Source: an uncultured Christensenella sp. (lineage in GTDB: Bacteria; Bacillota; Clostridia; Christensenellales; Pumilibacteraceae). From it: 64,000 nucleotides of DNA. The translations under genes were made by a program, and so were the position numbers. Shown here piece after piece: positions 25,148-33,163 of the stretch. The notes beneath the pieces are model-generated. The model saw nothing but the letters and a program-made list of their open reading frames with translations, was not told the DNA's origin and did no database searches. Every line of letters begins with the position of its first letter. Within the stretch, counting starts at the first letter, position 1. The stretch covers positions 95,541 through 159,540 of the forward strand of contig CAJTND010000002.1 of the NCBI GenBank assembly GCA_910577995.1, read 5' to 3'.

Positions 25148-26086
25148 CTAAGGCAGAGTGTGTCCCGCGGCGCGGTATATCTCGTACCACTCGGTATCGG
25201 TGAGCGGCACGGAGCAGCAGTCTTTGTATCTGAGCATGCGCTCCGCACTCGTCGTGCCGACTATCGCCTGCATGTCGGCGGGGTGGTGGAGTATCCATTT
25301 TATCGCTATCGCGTCGGGCGTTACGCCGTATTTTTGCGCGAGCCCGCGCAGTGTGAAGTCGAGCGAGAAATATTTCTTTTTAGCCGGCTCGGCGAATATC
25401 GCGCCCGAGAAAGAAAAACCGTTCTCGTCGGTGAAAGAGCATTGCACGGTGCCGTAAGTCTGGATGGTGACGCCGTTCTTGCGGCAGTATTCGAGCGCGC
25501 CGCCGTCGCGGTCGCACGCCTCGGGCTTGGGCGTGTTTACGTTGATGCCGAAGTCGATGAGCGGACAGTATGTCGGGCTCATTTGGAGCTGATCAACGTA
25601 CAGCTTTTGGTTTACGACCGATTGCAGATAGTCGACCTGCTGCGCCGAAAAGTTGCTTACGCCGAAAACCTTGACCTTGCCGCTTTTTTGCAGTTCGTCG
25701 AAAGCCTGCGCCACTTCGTGCGGGCGCATCAGCGTATCGGGGCGGTGCAACAGAAGTATGTCTATGCTGTCTGTGCGCAAGCGGCGGAGCGAGCCCTCGA
25801 CGCTTTCTATGATATGCTTGCGGCTGAGATCGTACTTGCCGCTGCATATCCCGCATTTGGTTTGCAGTACGAACTTGCCGCGCAGCGACGGAGCTTTGAG
25901 CGCGTCGCCTATCATGCTCTCGCACGTGCCGCCGCCGTAGATGTCCGCATTGTCGAGCGTGTTTACGCCGAGCTCGAGCGCGGCGTCGAGCAGCCGTTCG
26001 ACGTCGGCGAGCGGCTTATCGGCTATCCTCATGCAACCGAGGACGAGCCTGCTCGATCTTATTCCTCCGAGATCCGAATATTCCAT
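25148..26086 (-). CDS. Aldo/keto reductase
   Basis: A 312-residue NAD(P)H-dependent oxidoreductase with the AKR barrel. The catalytic tetrad is visible: Asp and Tyr in NTLDNADIYGGG, Lys in LQTKCGI and His in LLLHRPD. The cofactor end shows GTTSAERM. It resembles the YdhF/YcsN branch. ATG 26086 is preferred over an upstream ATG at 26104 because a promoter (26121-26093) ends only six bases before it, and homology begins at MEYSDLGG. There is no ribosome-binding site, consistent with a leaderless transcript. Substrate unknown. Confidence 0.92.
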   Translation of the reverse strand: MEYSDLGGIRSSRLVLGCMRIADKPLADVERLLDAALELGVNTLDNADIYGGGTCESMIGDALKAPSLRGKFVLQTKCGICSGKYDLSRKHIIESVEGSLRRLRTDSIDILLLHRPDTLMRPHEVAQAFDELQKSGKVKVFGVSNFSAQQVDYLQSVVNQKLYVDQLQMSPTYCPLIDFGINVNTPKPEACDRDGGALEYCRKNGVTIQTYGTVQCSFTDENGFSFSGAIFAEPAKKKYFSLDFTLRGLAQKYGVTPDAIAIKWILHHPADMQAIVGTTSAERMLRYKDCCSVPLTDTEWYEIYRAAGHTLP

Positions 26087-26092
26087 GCGGTC

Positions 26093-26121
26093 ATTGTACC
26101 ACATAGCGCATGATAATGCAA
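26093..26121 (-). promoter_or_regulatory. Promoter for the aldo/keto reductase gene, leaderless
   Basis: On the minus strand TTGCAT (26121-26116) and TACAAT (26098-26093) are 17 bases apart. Six bases then lead to the ATG, so transcription should start at the start codon. Confidence 0.8.
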
Positions 26122-26185
26122 TCGAATTTTAAGGCTCGGCGCGTCTTAATTTTCGAGTTGGCGGCTTGATGTTCTCTTGAAACTC

Positions 26186-26214
26186 TTGACAAAATTCGCA
26201 ATGTAATTTATAAT
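26186..26214 (+). promoter_or_regulatory. Consensus promoter for adhE with a ~100-base leader
   Basis: TTGACA (26186-26191) and TATAAT (26209-26214) are 17 bases apart. The leader (about 26221-26323) holds an inverted repeat, ATATCG (26222-26227) with CGATAT (26243-26248), and a GGAGG site before the ATG. No Rex-type operator was found. Confidence 0.85.
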
Positions 26215-26323
26215 AGACGCAATATCGTCGACGTGGGTCGGCGATATCGACTGCGACGACTGTCGCAACGGCAAAAGCCGCTTTACAATGTTATAAAACC
26301 AAATAGACGATTACGGAGGTTCT

Positions 26324-28930
26324 ATGGACGAATTGGTTGTCAAGGACGAACAAACTCTCGCCGAGCTGCTCTCGCGCGTGAGGAAGGCGCAAGCCGAGTT
26401 CGCTACGTTTACGCAAGAGCAAGTCGATAAGATCTTTCTCGCTGCCGCTACCGCCGCAAACAAGGCGCGTATCGATCTCGCCGAAATGGCGGTCACGGAA
26501 ACGGGAATGGGTATTGTCGAGGACAAGGTCATCAAAAACCACTATGCCGCGGAATACATCTATAACGCGTACCGCGACGTCAAGACGTGCGACGTTGTCG
26601 CCGTCGACGAGGCTTACGGCGTAGAAACGCACGCCGAGCCCGTCGGCGTTATCGCCGCGATAGTGCCGACGACCAACCCCACGTCCACGGCTATATTCAA
26701 GGCATTGCTCGCGCTCAAGACCCGCAACGGTCTTATATTCTCGCCGCATCCCCGCGCTAAGAACTGCACGATAGCGGCGGCGCGCACCGTGCTCGACGCG
26801 GCTGTCGCCGCAGGCGCGCCCGCAGGACTTATCGGCTGGATAGACGAGCCGTCCGTCGCGCTTTCCGCGGCGGTCATGAGCGGTTGCGACGTTATCCTTG
26901 CGACAGGCGGACCGGGCATGGTCAAAGCGGCGTACTCCTCGGGCAAGCCCGCGGTCGGCGTCGGTCCCGGCAACACGCCCGTTATCATCGATTCGTCGGC
27001 GAACATCGAGCTCGCCGCGTCGTCGGTGCTCCATTCCAAGACGTTCGACAACGGCATGATATGCGCGTCCGAGCAGTCGACGATAGTGCTCGCCGACGTG
27101 TACGACGCGTTCAAGTCCGAGCTCGCGCTCCGCGGCGCGTACTTCCTCAATGCTGAGGAGACCGACAAGGTCCGCGCGACGATCCTTATCAACGGTTCGG
27201 TCAACGCCAAGATAGTCGGTCAGAGCGCGCCCAACATCGCGCGGCTCTGCGGATTCGAAGTTCCCGAAACGGCGAGGATACTCGTCGGCGAGGTCAGCTC
27301 TGTCGAAATAAGCGAGCCGTTCGCGCACGAAAAGCTTTCGCCCGTGCTCGCTATGTACAAAGCCGATGACTTCGACGACGCGCTCAACAAAGCCGAAAAG
27401 CTCGTTGCCGACGGCGGTTACGGTCATACCTCGGTCATCTACGCGAACGAGCGCTCCGCCAAGGATAAGATAGATCGTTTCGCCGCGCTCATGAAGACCT
27501 GCCGCATACTCGTCAACAGCCCCGCGGCTCAGGGCGGTATCGGCGATATATACAACTTCAAGCTCACGCCGTCGCTCACGCTCGGCTGCGGCTCATGGGG
27601 CGGTAACTCCGTCAGCCAGAACGTATCGGTCAATCATTTGTTAAACTATAAAACCGTCGCTAAAAGGAGAGAGAATATGTTGTGGTTCCGCGCGCCCGAA
27701 AAGGTGTACTTCAAAAAGGGTTGTATGCCCGTCGCGCTCCAAGAGCTTAAAGACATGGGCAAACAGCGCGTGTTCATCGTCACCGACGAGTTCCTGTTCA
27801 AGAGCGGATTTTCCAAGCTCGTCAGCGACAGGCTCAACGAGATGGGCATCGTCAACACGACGTTCTCCGATGTTCAGCCCGACCCGACGCTCGGCTCGGC
27901 GCAGAAGGGCGCGGAAGCCATGCGCAGCTTCAATCCCGACGCTATCGTCGCGCTCGGCGGCGGCAGTGCGCTCGACGCGGGCAAGATTATGTGGGTGCTG
28001 TACGAGCATCCCGAAGTCGACTTCGCCGACCTCGCCATGCGCTTTATGGATATACGCAAGCGCGTTTACAAGTTCCCGAAGATGGGCGAGAAGGCGTACT
28101 TCGTCGCTATCACGACCACCGCGGGCACGGGCTCGGAGGTCACGCCGTTCGCCGTTATCACCGACGAAAAGAGCGGCATGAAGCACCCGCTCGCCGATTA
28201 CGAGCTTCTTCCCAACATGGCGATATGCGATCCCGAGCTGATGATGGGCATACCCAAGGGACTTACCGCCAACTCCGGCTACGACGCTATGGTCCACTCG
28301 CTCGAAGCGGTCGCGTCCGTCATGGCGACAGACTTTACCAACGGTATCGCCAAGGAAGCGATCAAGCTAATATTCGAGTATCTTCCCGCCGCGTACCATA
28401 ACGGCAGCGATGAAAAGGCACGTGCGGAAATGGCTTACGCCGCCACTATGGCGGGTATGGCGTTCGCCAACGCGTTCCTCGGTGTTTGCCACTCGATGGC
28501 GCACAAGCTCGGCGCGTATCACCACCTGCCGCACGGCATGGCTAACGCGCTGCTCCTTCCGCTCGTCATGAAGTTCAATGCGTCCGAAGCGCCGACCAAG
28601 CTCGGCACGTTCCCGCAGTACGATCACCCCGTGTGCTTGCGCCGTTATGCGGAAGTCGCGGAGATGCTCGGCATCAAGGGCAAGAACGACGAGGAGAAGT
28701 TCGACAGACTGCTCAAAAAGCTCACCGACCTCCGCGCCGAGATCGGTCTGCCCGCAACGATAAAGGATGCCGGCGTGCCCGAGGATAAGTTCCTCGCCGA
28801 GCTCGACTCGATGTGCCGCGCCGCGTTCGACGATCAGTGCACGGGTGCGAACCCGCGCTATCCGCTCATCTCCGAGATCAAAGAGATGTACCTCGAAGCC
28901 TACTACGGCAAAAAGAAGGAGGGTAAATAA
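26324..28930 (+). CDS. adhE: Bifunctional acetaldehyde-CoA / alcohol dehydrogenase
   Basis: Reduces acetyl-CoA to acetaldehyde and then to ethanol with NADH, the main ethanol branch of anaerobic fermentation; family members form spirosomes. The 868 residues comprise an ALDH-type domain (about 1-440, catalytic Cys in FDNGMICASEQS) and an iron-dependent ADH domain (about 455-868) with GGGSALDAGK for NAD and iron-ligand histidines in CHSMAHKLGAYHHLPHG. The ATG follows GGAGG. The stop overlaps the next gene by one base (TAATG). Confidence 0.97.
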   Translation: MDELVVKDEQTLAELLSRVRKAQAEFATFTQEQVDKIFLAAATAANKARIDLAEMAVTETGMGIVEDKVIKNHYAAEYIYNAYRDVKTCDVVAVDEAYGVETHAEPVGVIAAIVPTTNPTSTAIFKALLALKTRNGLIFSPHPRAKNCTIAAARTVLDAAVAAGAPAGLIGWIDEPSVALSAAVMSGCDVILATGGPGMVKAAYSSGKPAVGVGPGNTPVIIDSSANIELAASSVLHSKTFDNGMICASEQSTIVLADVYDAFKSELALRGAYFLNAEETDKVRATILINGSVNAKIVGQSAPNIARLCGFEVPETARILVGEVSSVEISEPFAHEKLSPVLAMYKADDFDDALNKAEKLVADGGYGHTSVIYANERSAKDKIDRFAALMKTCRILVNSPAAQGGIGDIYNFKLTPSLTLGCGSWGGNSVSQNVSVNHLLNYKTVAKRRENMLWFRAPEKVYFKKGCMPVALQELKDMGKQRVFIVTDEFLFKSGFSKLVSDRLNEMGIVNTTFSDVQPDPTLGSAQKGAEAMRSFNPDAIVALGGGSALDAGKIMWVLYEHPEVDFADLAMRFMDIRKRVYKFPKMGEKAYFVAITTTAGTGSEVTPFAVITDEKSGMKHPLADYELLPNMAICDPELMMGIPKGLTANSGYDAMVHSLEAVASVMATDFTNGIAKEAIKLIFEYLPAAYHNGSDEKARAEMAYAATMAGMAFANAFLGVCHSMAHKLGAYHHLPHGMANALLLPLVMKFNASEAPTKLGTFPQYDHPVCLRRYAEVAEMLGIKGKNDEEKFDRLLKKLTDLRAEIGLPATIKDAGVPEDKFLAELDSMCRAAFDDQCTGANPRYPLISEIKEMYLEAYYGKKKEGK

Positions 28931-29679
28931 TGGGACTTAACGAGATCGCAAAGCGTTCCAATAAGACGGTATACCGCGAGGGCGGGCTTTGCTACAAGGT
29001 CTTTTCGGCGGACTATAACAAGTCCGATATATTCAACGAGGCGCTCAATCAGACGCGCGTCGAGGAAACGGGACTGTTCATACCCAAGGTCCATGAGCTG
29101 AAAAAGCTCGACGACGGCAGGCTCGCCATCGTCATGGACTATGTGGAGGGCAAGTCGCTCCAAACGCTCATCGACGAGAACCCCGGCAAAAAGGGCGATT
29201 ACATCAAGCGTTTGGTCGATATCCAGCTTTCCATGCACAAGCTGTCCGCGCCCAACCTCAATAAGCAGCGCGACAAGTTCAACGGCAAGATCGATCTTTC
29301 GGGGCTCGACGCCACCACGCGCTACGAACTGCACGTCAGGCTCGATTCCATGCCCAAGCACAACAAGCTGTGCCACGGCGACTTCAATCCGTCCAACGTC
29401 ATCATAACGGCAGACGACCGCGCTTGCATCATCGACTGGTCGCACGCGACCATCGGCAACGCGTCCGCCGACGCGGCGCGCACGTTCCTGCTGTTCAAGC
29501 TCGCGGGCGACGACAAGACCGCCGACGATTACCTCGCGCTGTTCTGCAAGAAGTCGGATACCGCGCGTCAGTATATCGATCAGTGGCTGCCGATAGTCGC
29601 GGCGTCGCAGATGGTCAAGGGCAAGCCGCAAGAGCGCGATATGCTCGCCAAGTGGGTCGACGTTTGTCAATATGAATAA
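28930..29679 (+). CDS. Aminoglycoside/choline-type phosphotransferase family protein
   Basis: A 249-residue protein with the APH kinase-like fold. The catalytic loop is CHGDFNPSNVI and the metal site is IIDWSHA; the hinge region reads LAIVMDYVEGKSL. Such proteins phosphorylate small molecules (choline, sugars, amines) and only some confer drug resistance, so resistance should not be assumed. It is translationally coupled to adhE (TAATG), but no functional link is known. GC content and codon use match its neighbours, giving no sign of recent transfer. Confidence 0.85.
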   Translation: MGLNEIAKRSNKTVYREGGLCYKVFSADYNKSDIFNEALNQTRVEETGLFIPKVHELKKLDDGRLAIVMDYVEGKSLQTLIDENPGKKGDYIKRLVDIQLSMHKLSAPNLNKQRDKFNGKIDLSGLDATTRYELHVRLDSMPKHNKLCHGDFNPSNVIITADDRACIIDWSHATIGNASADAARTFLLFKLAGDDKTADDYLALFCKKSDTARQYIDQWLPIVAASQMVKGKPQERDMLAKWVDVCQYE

Positions 29680-29853
29680 ACCGTCTTGTCATGCTTGTGC
29701 GACGTCTTGCACGTTATTTTCGGCAATAAGTTCGTTGCGCCTCCTCGACGTAGCGATGCTACGACTTCGTCGGCGCGCCTGCTTCTTGCTCGAAAATCCC
29801 TGTGCAATACTGCCGCACCGCATTTCGCGACGGTTCATGGAAAAAACCATAAG
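29680..29853. other. Intergenic region with an imperfect hairpin, no gene
   Basis: I see no credible protein here. Around 29745-29770 a palindrome (CGTAGC-GAT-GCTACG) is nested in longer GC-rich arms (GCGCC near 29738 with GGCGC near 29779). It may be a structured repeat or a decayed element. No clear terminator for the adhE unit is present. Confidence 0.5.
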
Positions 29854-29959
29854 TTGATTTGTGTAGAGCGGCGTAATATTTTTTGCGCCGCTCGAATTAA
29901 ATAAAACGGATAATGGTTCGGGGCGTGCTCCGAACAAATACATAGGCGGCGTTTGCCGC
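29854..29959 (+). promoter_or_regulatory. Putative promoter and structured leader of the hydrogenase cluster
   Basis: TTGATT (29854-29859) and TATTTT (29877-29882) are 17 bases apart. An inverted repeat GAGCGGCG (29866-29873) / CGCCGCTC (29886-29893) brackets the -10 region and could be an operator. Two further hairpins follow: TTCGGGGC/GCTCCGAA (29917-29934) and GCGGC-GTTT-GCCGC (29946-29959), the last ending right at the ribosome-binding site. Confidence 0.5.
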
Positions 29960-29971
29960 AAGGAGAAAATT

Positions 29972-30217
29972 ATGACACTTAGCGTATGCGTCGGCAGTTC
30001 CTGCCATCTCAAAGGGTCTTACGACGTTATCGAGGCGTTCAAGGCGCTTATAGAAAAGCACGGCGTCGGCGACAAGATCGAGCTTAAAGCGTGCTTCTGT
30101 CTCGGCAGATGCTCGGAGGGCGTTTCCGTCAAGGCGGACAACGAGTATATCCTCAATGTCAATGCGTCCAATGCGGAAGAGAAGTTCATCGGCGAGATCC
30201 TGCCGCTTGTGAAATAG
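29972..30217 (+). CDS. Thioredoxin-like [2Fe-2S] protein
   Basis: An 81-residue protein resembling the C-terminal half of NuoE/HydC-type subunits. The four cysteine ligands are in VCVGSSCHLKG (Cys 6 and 11) and ACFCLGRCSEG, the usual spacing for a [2Fe-2S] cluster. The ATG at 29972 follows AAGGAG. It is the first gene of the hydrogenase cluster and begins two bases before the next gene's spacer, suggesting a complex with, or electron transfer to, the encoded hydrogenases. Confidence 0.9.
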   Translation: MTLSVCVGSSCHLKGSYDVIEAFKALIEKHGVGDKIELKACFCLGRCSEGVSVKADNEYILNVNASNAEEKFIGEILPLVK

Positions 30218-30219
30218 CC

Positions 30220-31968
30220 ATGTTCTATCTCGATTTCCAAAAAGCCGATTGCAAGAACTGCTATAAATGCTTGCGTGCCTGTCCCGTCAAGGCGATAGAC
30301 ATGCGCAATCAGCAGGCGAAGATAATCGAAAGCCGCTGTATACTCTGCGGACACTGCACGCACGTCTGCCCACAGAACGCGAAGAGCGTCCATGACGACA
30401 CCAAGGCGGTGGAGCAGCTGCTCGCAAAGAACAAGAACGTTATAGCGTCGGTCGCGCCGTCGTTCGTATCGTCGTTCGGGCTGAGCGATTTCGAGCCGTT
30501 CCGCGCCGCGCTCAAAGAGCTCGGGTTCACGGAGGCTTACGAAACGTCGGAGGGCGCGGTGGCAGTCACCGCCGAGTATAAAAAACTGCTCGAATCGGGC
30601 AAGTACGAAAACTTTATCACGTCGGCATGCCCTGCGGTCAATCGCGCTATACAGCTCTACCATCGCGACGTGCTCAAATTTCTCGCGCCCGTCGATTCGC
30701 CGATGGTCGCGCATGCGAAGATGCTCAAAAGCCGCTATCCCAAGGCGGATATACTGTTCATCGGGCCGTGCATCGCCAAAAAGCGCGAGGCGGCGGAGAG
30801 CGGGATCATTACGGCGGCGCTCACCTTTGAGGAGCTTACTTCGCTGTTCGCGCGGCGCGGGATAACCGTCGGCGGCGTGAAGCAAGACAAAAAGCCCGAA
30901 GGCAAAAAGGCGGTAGGGACTGAGAAGTCCGCGCCCGTAGCCGAGGTCGCGGCTTGCGCCGATTGCAAGACCGTAGCCGACGGCGAGGCGCTTCGCTCGA
31001 AGTTCTATCCGATCTCGCGCGGCATAATCAAGTCGTTCGGCGATTTCCCGAAAGGCTACGAGTATATAGCTATCGACGGCGTGGAACGGCTCGACCGCGC
31101 GCTCGAGGACCTGCGCGATATCAAGGGCGTGTTCCTCGAGATAAACGCGTGCGACGGCGCGTGCGTAAACGGTCCGTGCGCGATCAAGCACAGGGGCGGC
31201 GCGGTGGAAGCCAACGTGCTTGTCCGTAATTACACCAACAGCTCCGCGCCCGATCCCGTCGGTACTTATCCGTCGTTAAAAGCCGAGCACCCTCCGATCG
31301 AACCGGGCGATCGCGTTCCGACCGAGGATGAGATAGCGTCGGTATTGCGTTCGATAGGCAAGGTCAAGCCGAGCGACGAGCTCAACTGCGGCGCGTGCGG
31401 TTATTCGACCTGCCGCGAAAAGGCTTGGGCTGTCATCAACGGCTATGCGGAAGAGGAAATGTGCGTTCCGTATATGCGCGAGAAAGCGGAATCGATGGGC
31501 AACGTCATAATCGAGAACAGCCCCAACGGACTTATCGTTTGCGACAAGAGCCTCAAGATAACCGAGATCAACAGGCGCGCGTGCGAGCTTATCGGGCAGG
31601 ACAGACCTGAGTATATATTCGACTGTTTCGACCCGACGGCGGCGTTCAAGGCGACCGAGAGCGGACGGCCCGTGCGCGTCGACAAGATCAAGCTGGAAAA
31701 AACGGGCAGATACGTCGATATGAATATCGTGCCGCTTGCCAAGGAAAACGCTCTTCTCGTCGTCCTGACGGATATTACCGACAAGGTCAATTACGACGAG
31801 GAGATAGAAAAAGTCAAGCGCGGTACGCTCGAAGTCACCGATACGGTGATAGAAAAACAAATGCGCGTTGCGCAGGAGATAGCGTCGCTGCTCGGCGAAA
31901 CTACCGCCGAGACCAAAGTCGCGCTGCTCAAACTCAAAAGCGCGATGTTAAAGGATGACAAGAGTTGA
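30220..31968 (+). CDS. Sensory-type [FeFe]-hydrogenase with PAS domain (HydS/HfsB-like)
   Basis: A 582-residue multidomain protein. Two [4Fe-4S] motifs come first (Cys 11/14/17/21 and 40/43/46/50). The H-cluster domain (about 75-395) has L1 as ITSACPA, L2 as GPCIAKKRE and L3 as EINACDGACVNGPC. In L1 the proton-relay Cys of catalytic enzymes is Ala, as reported for group C/D sensory hydrogenases. A further Fe-S domain follows (CGACGYSTC, PF04060 type), then a PAS domain (about 440-545) and a helical tail. ATG 30220 lies two bases after the [2Fe-2S] gene. It probably senses H2 or redox state and signals to the adjacent phosphatase. Confidence 0.9.
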   Translation: MFYLDFQKADCKNCYKCLRACPVKAIDMRNQQAKIIESRCILCGHCTHVCPQNAKSVHDDTKAVEQLLAKNKNVIASVAPSFVSSFGLSDFEPFRAALKELGFTEAYETSEGAVAVTAEYKKLLESGKYENFITSACPAVNRAIQLYHRDVLKFLAPVDSPMVAHAKMLKSRYPKADILFIGPCIAKKREAAESGIITAALTFEELTSLFARRGITVGGVKQDKKPEGKKAVGTEKSAPVAEVAACADCKTVADGEALRSKFYPISRGIIKSFGDFPKGYEYIAIDGVERLDRALEDLRDIKGVFLEINACDGACVNGPCAIKHRGGAVEANVLVRNYTNSSAPDPVGTYPSLKAEHPPIEPGDRVPTEDEIASVLRSIGKVKPSDELNCGACGYSTCREKAWAVINGYAEEEMCVPYMREKAESMGNVIIENSPNGLIVCDKSLKITEINRRACELIGQDRPEYIFDCFDPTAAFKATESGRPVRVDKIKLEKTGRYVDMNIVPLAKENALLVVLTDITDKVNYDEEIEKVKRGTLEVTDTVIEKQMRVAQEIASLLGETTAETKVALLKLKSAMLKDDKS

Positions 31969-33125
31969 GTTACTTTATCGACAGCGGCTATTCGTCGCTC
32001 AATAAAAAAGGCGAGGAGCTGTGCGGCGATCGCGTCGAGTGCGCGGTCAACGACGGGTATCTCACAGCCGTCATTTGCGACGGTATGGGCAGCGGCGTCA
32101 AGGCTAATATACTCGCGACGCTCTCGTCTAAGATACTCTGCACGATGCTCTCGGCGGGCGTGCCTATCAAGGACTGTATAGAAACGCTTATCTCGTCGCT
32201 GCCCGTGTGCAAGGTGCGTAACGTCGCTTACGCCACGTTCTCCGTCTGTCATATCAACGCCGAGGGTAAGGGCGAGCTTTTGGAGTTCGATAATCCTGCG
32301 GCGATACTCCTGCGCGGCGGCGAGGTGTACGACCTCGACCGCGAGCGCGCCGACATCTTCGGCAAGGCGGTGTACACGACCAAGCTCGATCTGCGCGAGG
32401 GCGACGCGGTAGTAATGACGAGCGACGGCGTGGAGCATGCGGGAATCGGTATGTTGCTCAACTTCGGTTGGGAACGTCCGCAGATAAAAGACTTTCTGCG
32501 CCGCTCCGTCAAGCCCGGAATGTCCGCGCGCGCGATATCGGCGACGCTGTGCGGCGAGTGTAACGAGCTGTACATGTGCGAGCCGGGCGACGATACGACG
32601 GTGCTGAGCGTCAAGGTTCGCAAGCACGAGCCTACTGCCGTCCTCGTCGGGCCGCCGATCAAGAAGGAGGACGACGCGGAATACGTGCGGCAGTTCATGA
32701 GCCTGCCGGGCAAGAAGATAGTGTGCGGCGGCACGAGCTCGCAGATAGTCGCGAAGTATCTCGGCAAGGAAGTCGGCGCGAGCGTGGACTTTCCCGACCG
32801 CGATATCCCGCCTATCGGCTATATCGACGGGATAGACCTCACGACCGAGGGCGTAGTCACGATACGGCGCGTGCTCGAAATTTCCGAGCGCTACCTCGAT
32901 CCGCACGATTGCGCCGCCAAGTCGTTTACCAAGCGCGACGGAGCGAGCCTGCTCGCGAAGATGCTTTTCGAGGACACGACGGAAGTCAATTTCTTCGTCG
33001 GTCAGGCGATAAACGAGGCGCATAAGGGCTTGCCGATAGAAACGACTATGAAGCTTCGGCTGATAGACAAGCTCGCAGAAAACCTCAAGCGCATGGGCAA
33101 GACCGTTTCGGTACGGTACAGCTGA
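31965..33125 (+). CDS. SpoIIE/PP2C-type protein phosphatase with an unrecognised C-terminal domain
   Basis: A 386-residue protein. The PP2C metal-site motifs are GDRVEC, CDGMGSG, TSDGVEHAG and PGDDTTVL, all within residues 20-210, so it should dephosphorylate Ser or Thr. The remaining ~175 residues (from about 215, with KKIVCGGTSSQIVAKYLG) match no domain I know. It begins with TTG at 31965, overlapping the hydrogenase stop by four bases (TTGA) after an AAGGA site, so it is translationally coupled to the sensory hydrogenase and is its likely output. The target phosphoprotein is not evident; a kinase lies 14 kb away. Confidence 0.88.
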   Translation: MSYFIDSGYSSLNKKGEELCGDRVECAVNDGYLTAVICDGMGSGVKANILATLSSKILCTMLSAGVPIKDCIETLISSLPVCKVRNVAYATFSVCHINAEGKGELLEFDNPAAILLRGGEVYDLDRERADIFGKAVYTTKLDLREGDAVVMTSDGVEHAGIGMLLNFGWERPQIKDFLRRSVKPGMSARAISATLCGECNELYMCEPGDDTTVLSVKVRKHEPTAVLVGPPIKKEDDAEYVRQFMSLPGKKIVCGGTSSQIVAKYLGKEVGASVDFPDRDIPPIGYIDGIDLTTEGVVTIRRVLEISERYLDPHDCAAKSFTKRDGASLLAKMLFEDTTEVNFFVGQAINEAHKGLPIETTMKLRLIDKLAENLKRMGKTVSVRYS

Positions 33126-33163
33126 CGCGCAACAAACAATCTCTACATAAGTCAAGGTGAAAC

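Noticed and set aside
26215..26323. A Rex operator in the adhE leader
   Set aside because: No TTGTGAA/TTCACAA or TTGTTAA/TTAACAA dyad is present. The ATATCG/CGATAT repeat does not fit the Rex consensus.
28930..29679. An aminoglycoside resistance gene
   Set aside because: Only the general APH fold motifs are seen. The gene has native codon use, no mobile element nearby and is coupled to adhE, so resistance cannot be claimed.
29686..29904. Small coding frames in the gap between the phosphotransferase and hydrogenase genes
   Set aside because: Overlapping short frames exist on both strands, none with a ribosome site, homology or codon pattern like the neighbours.
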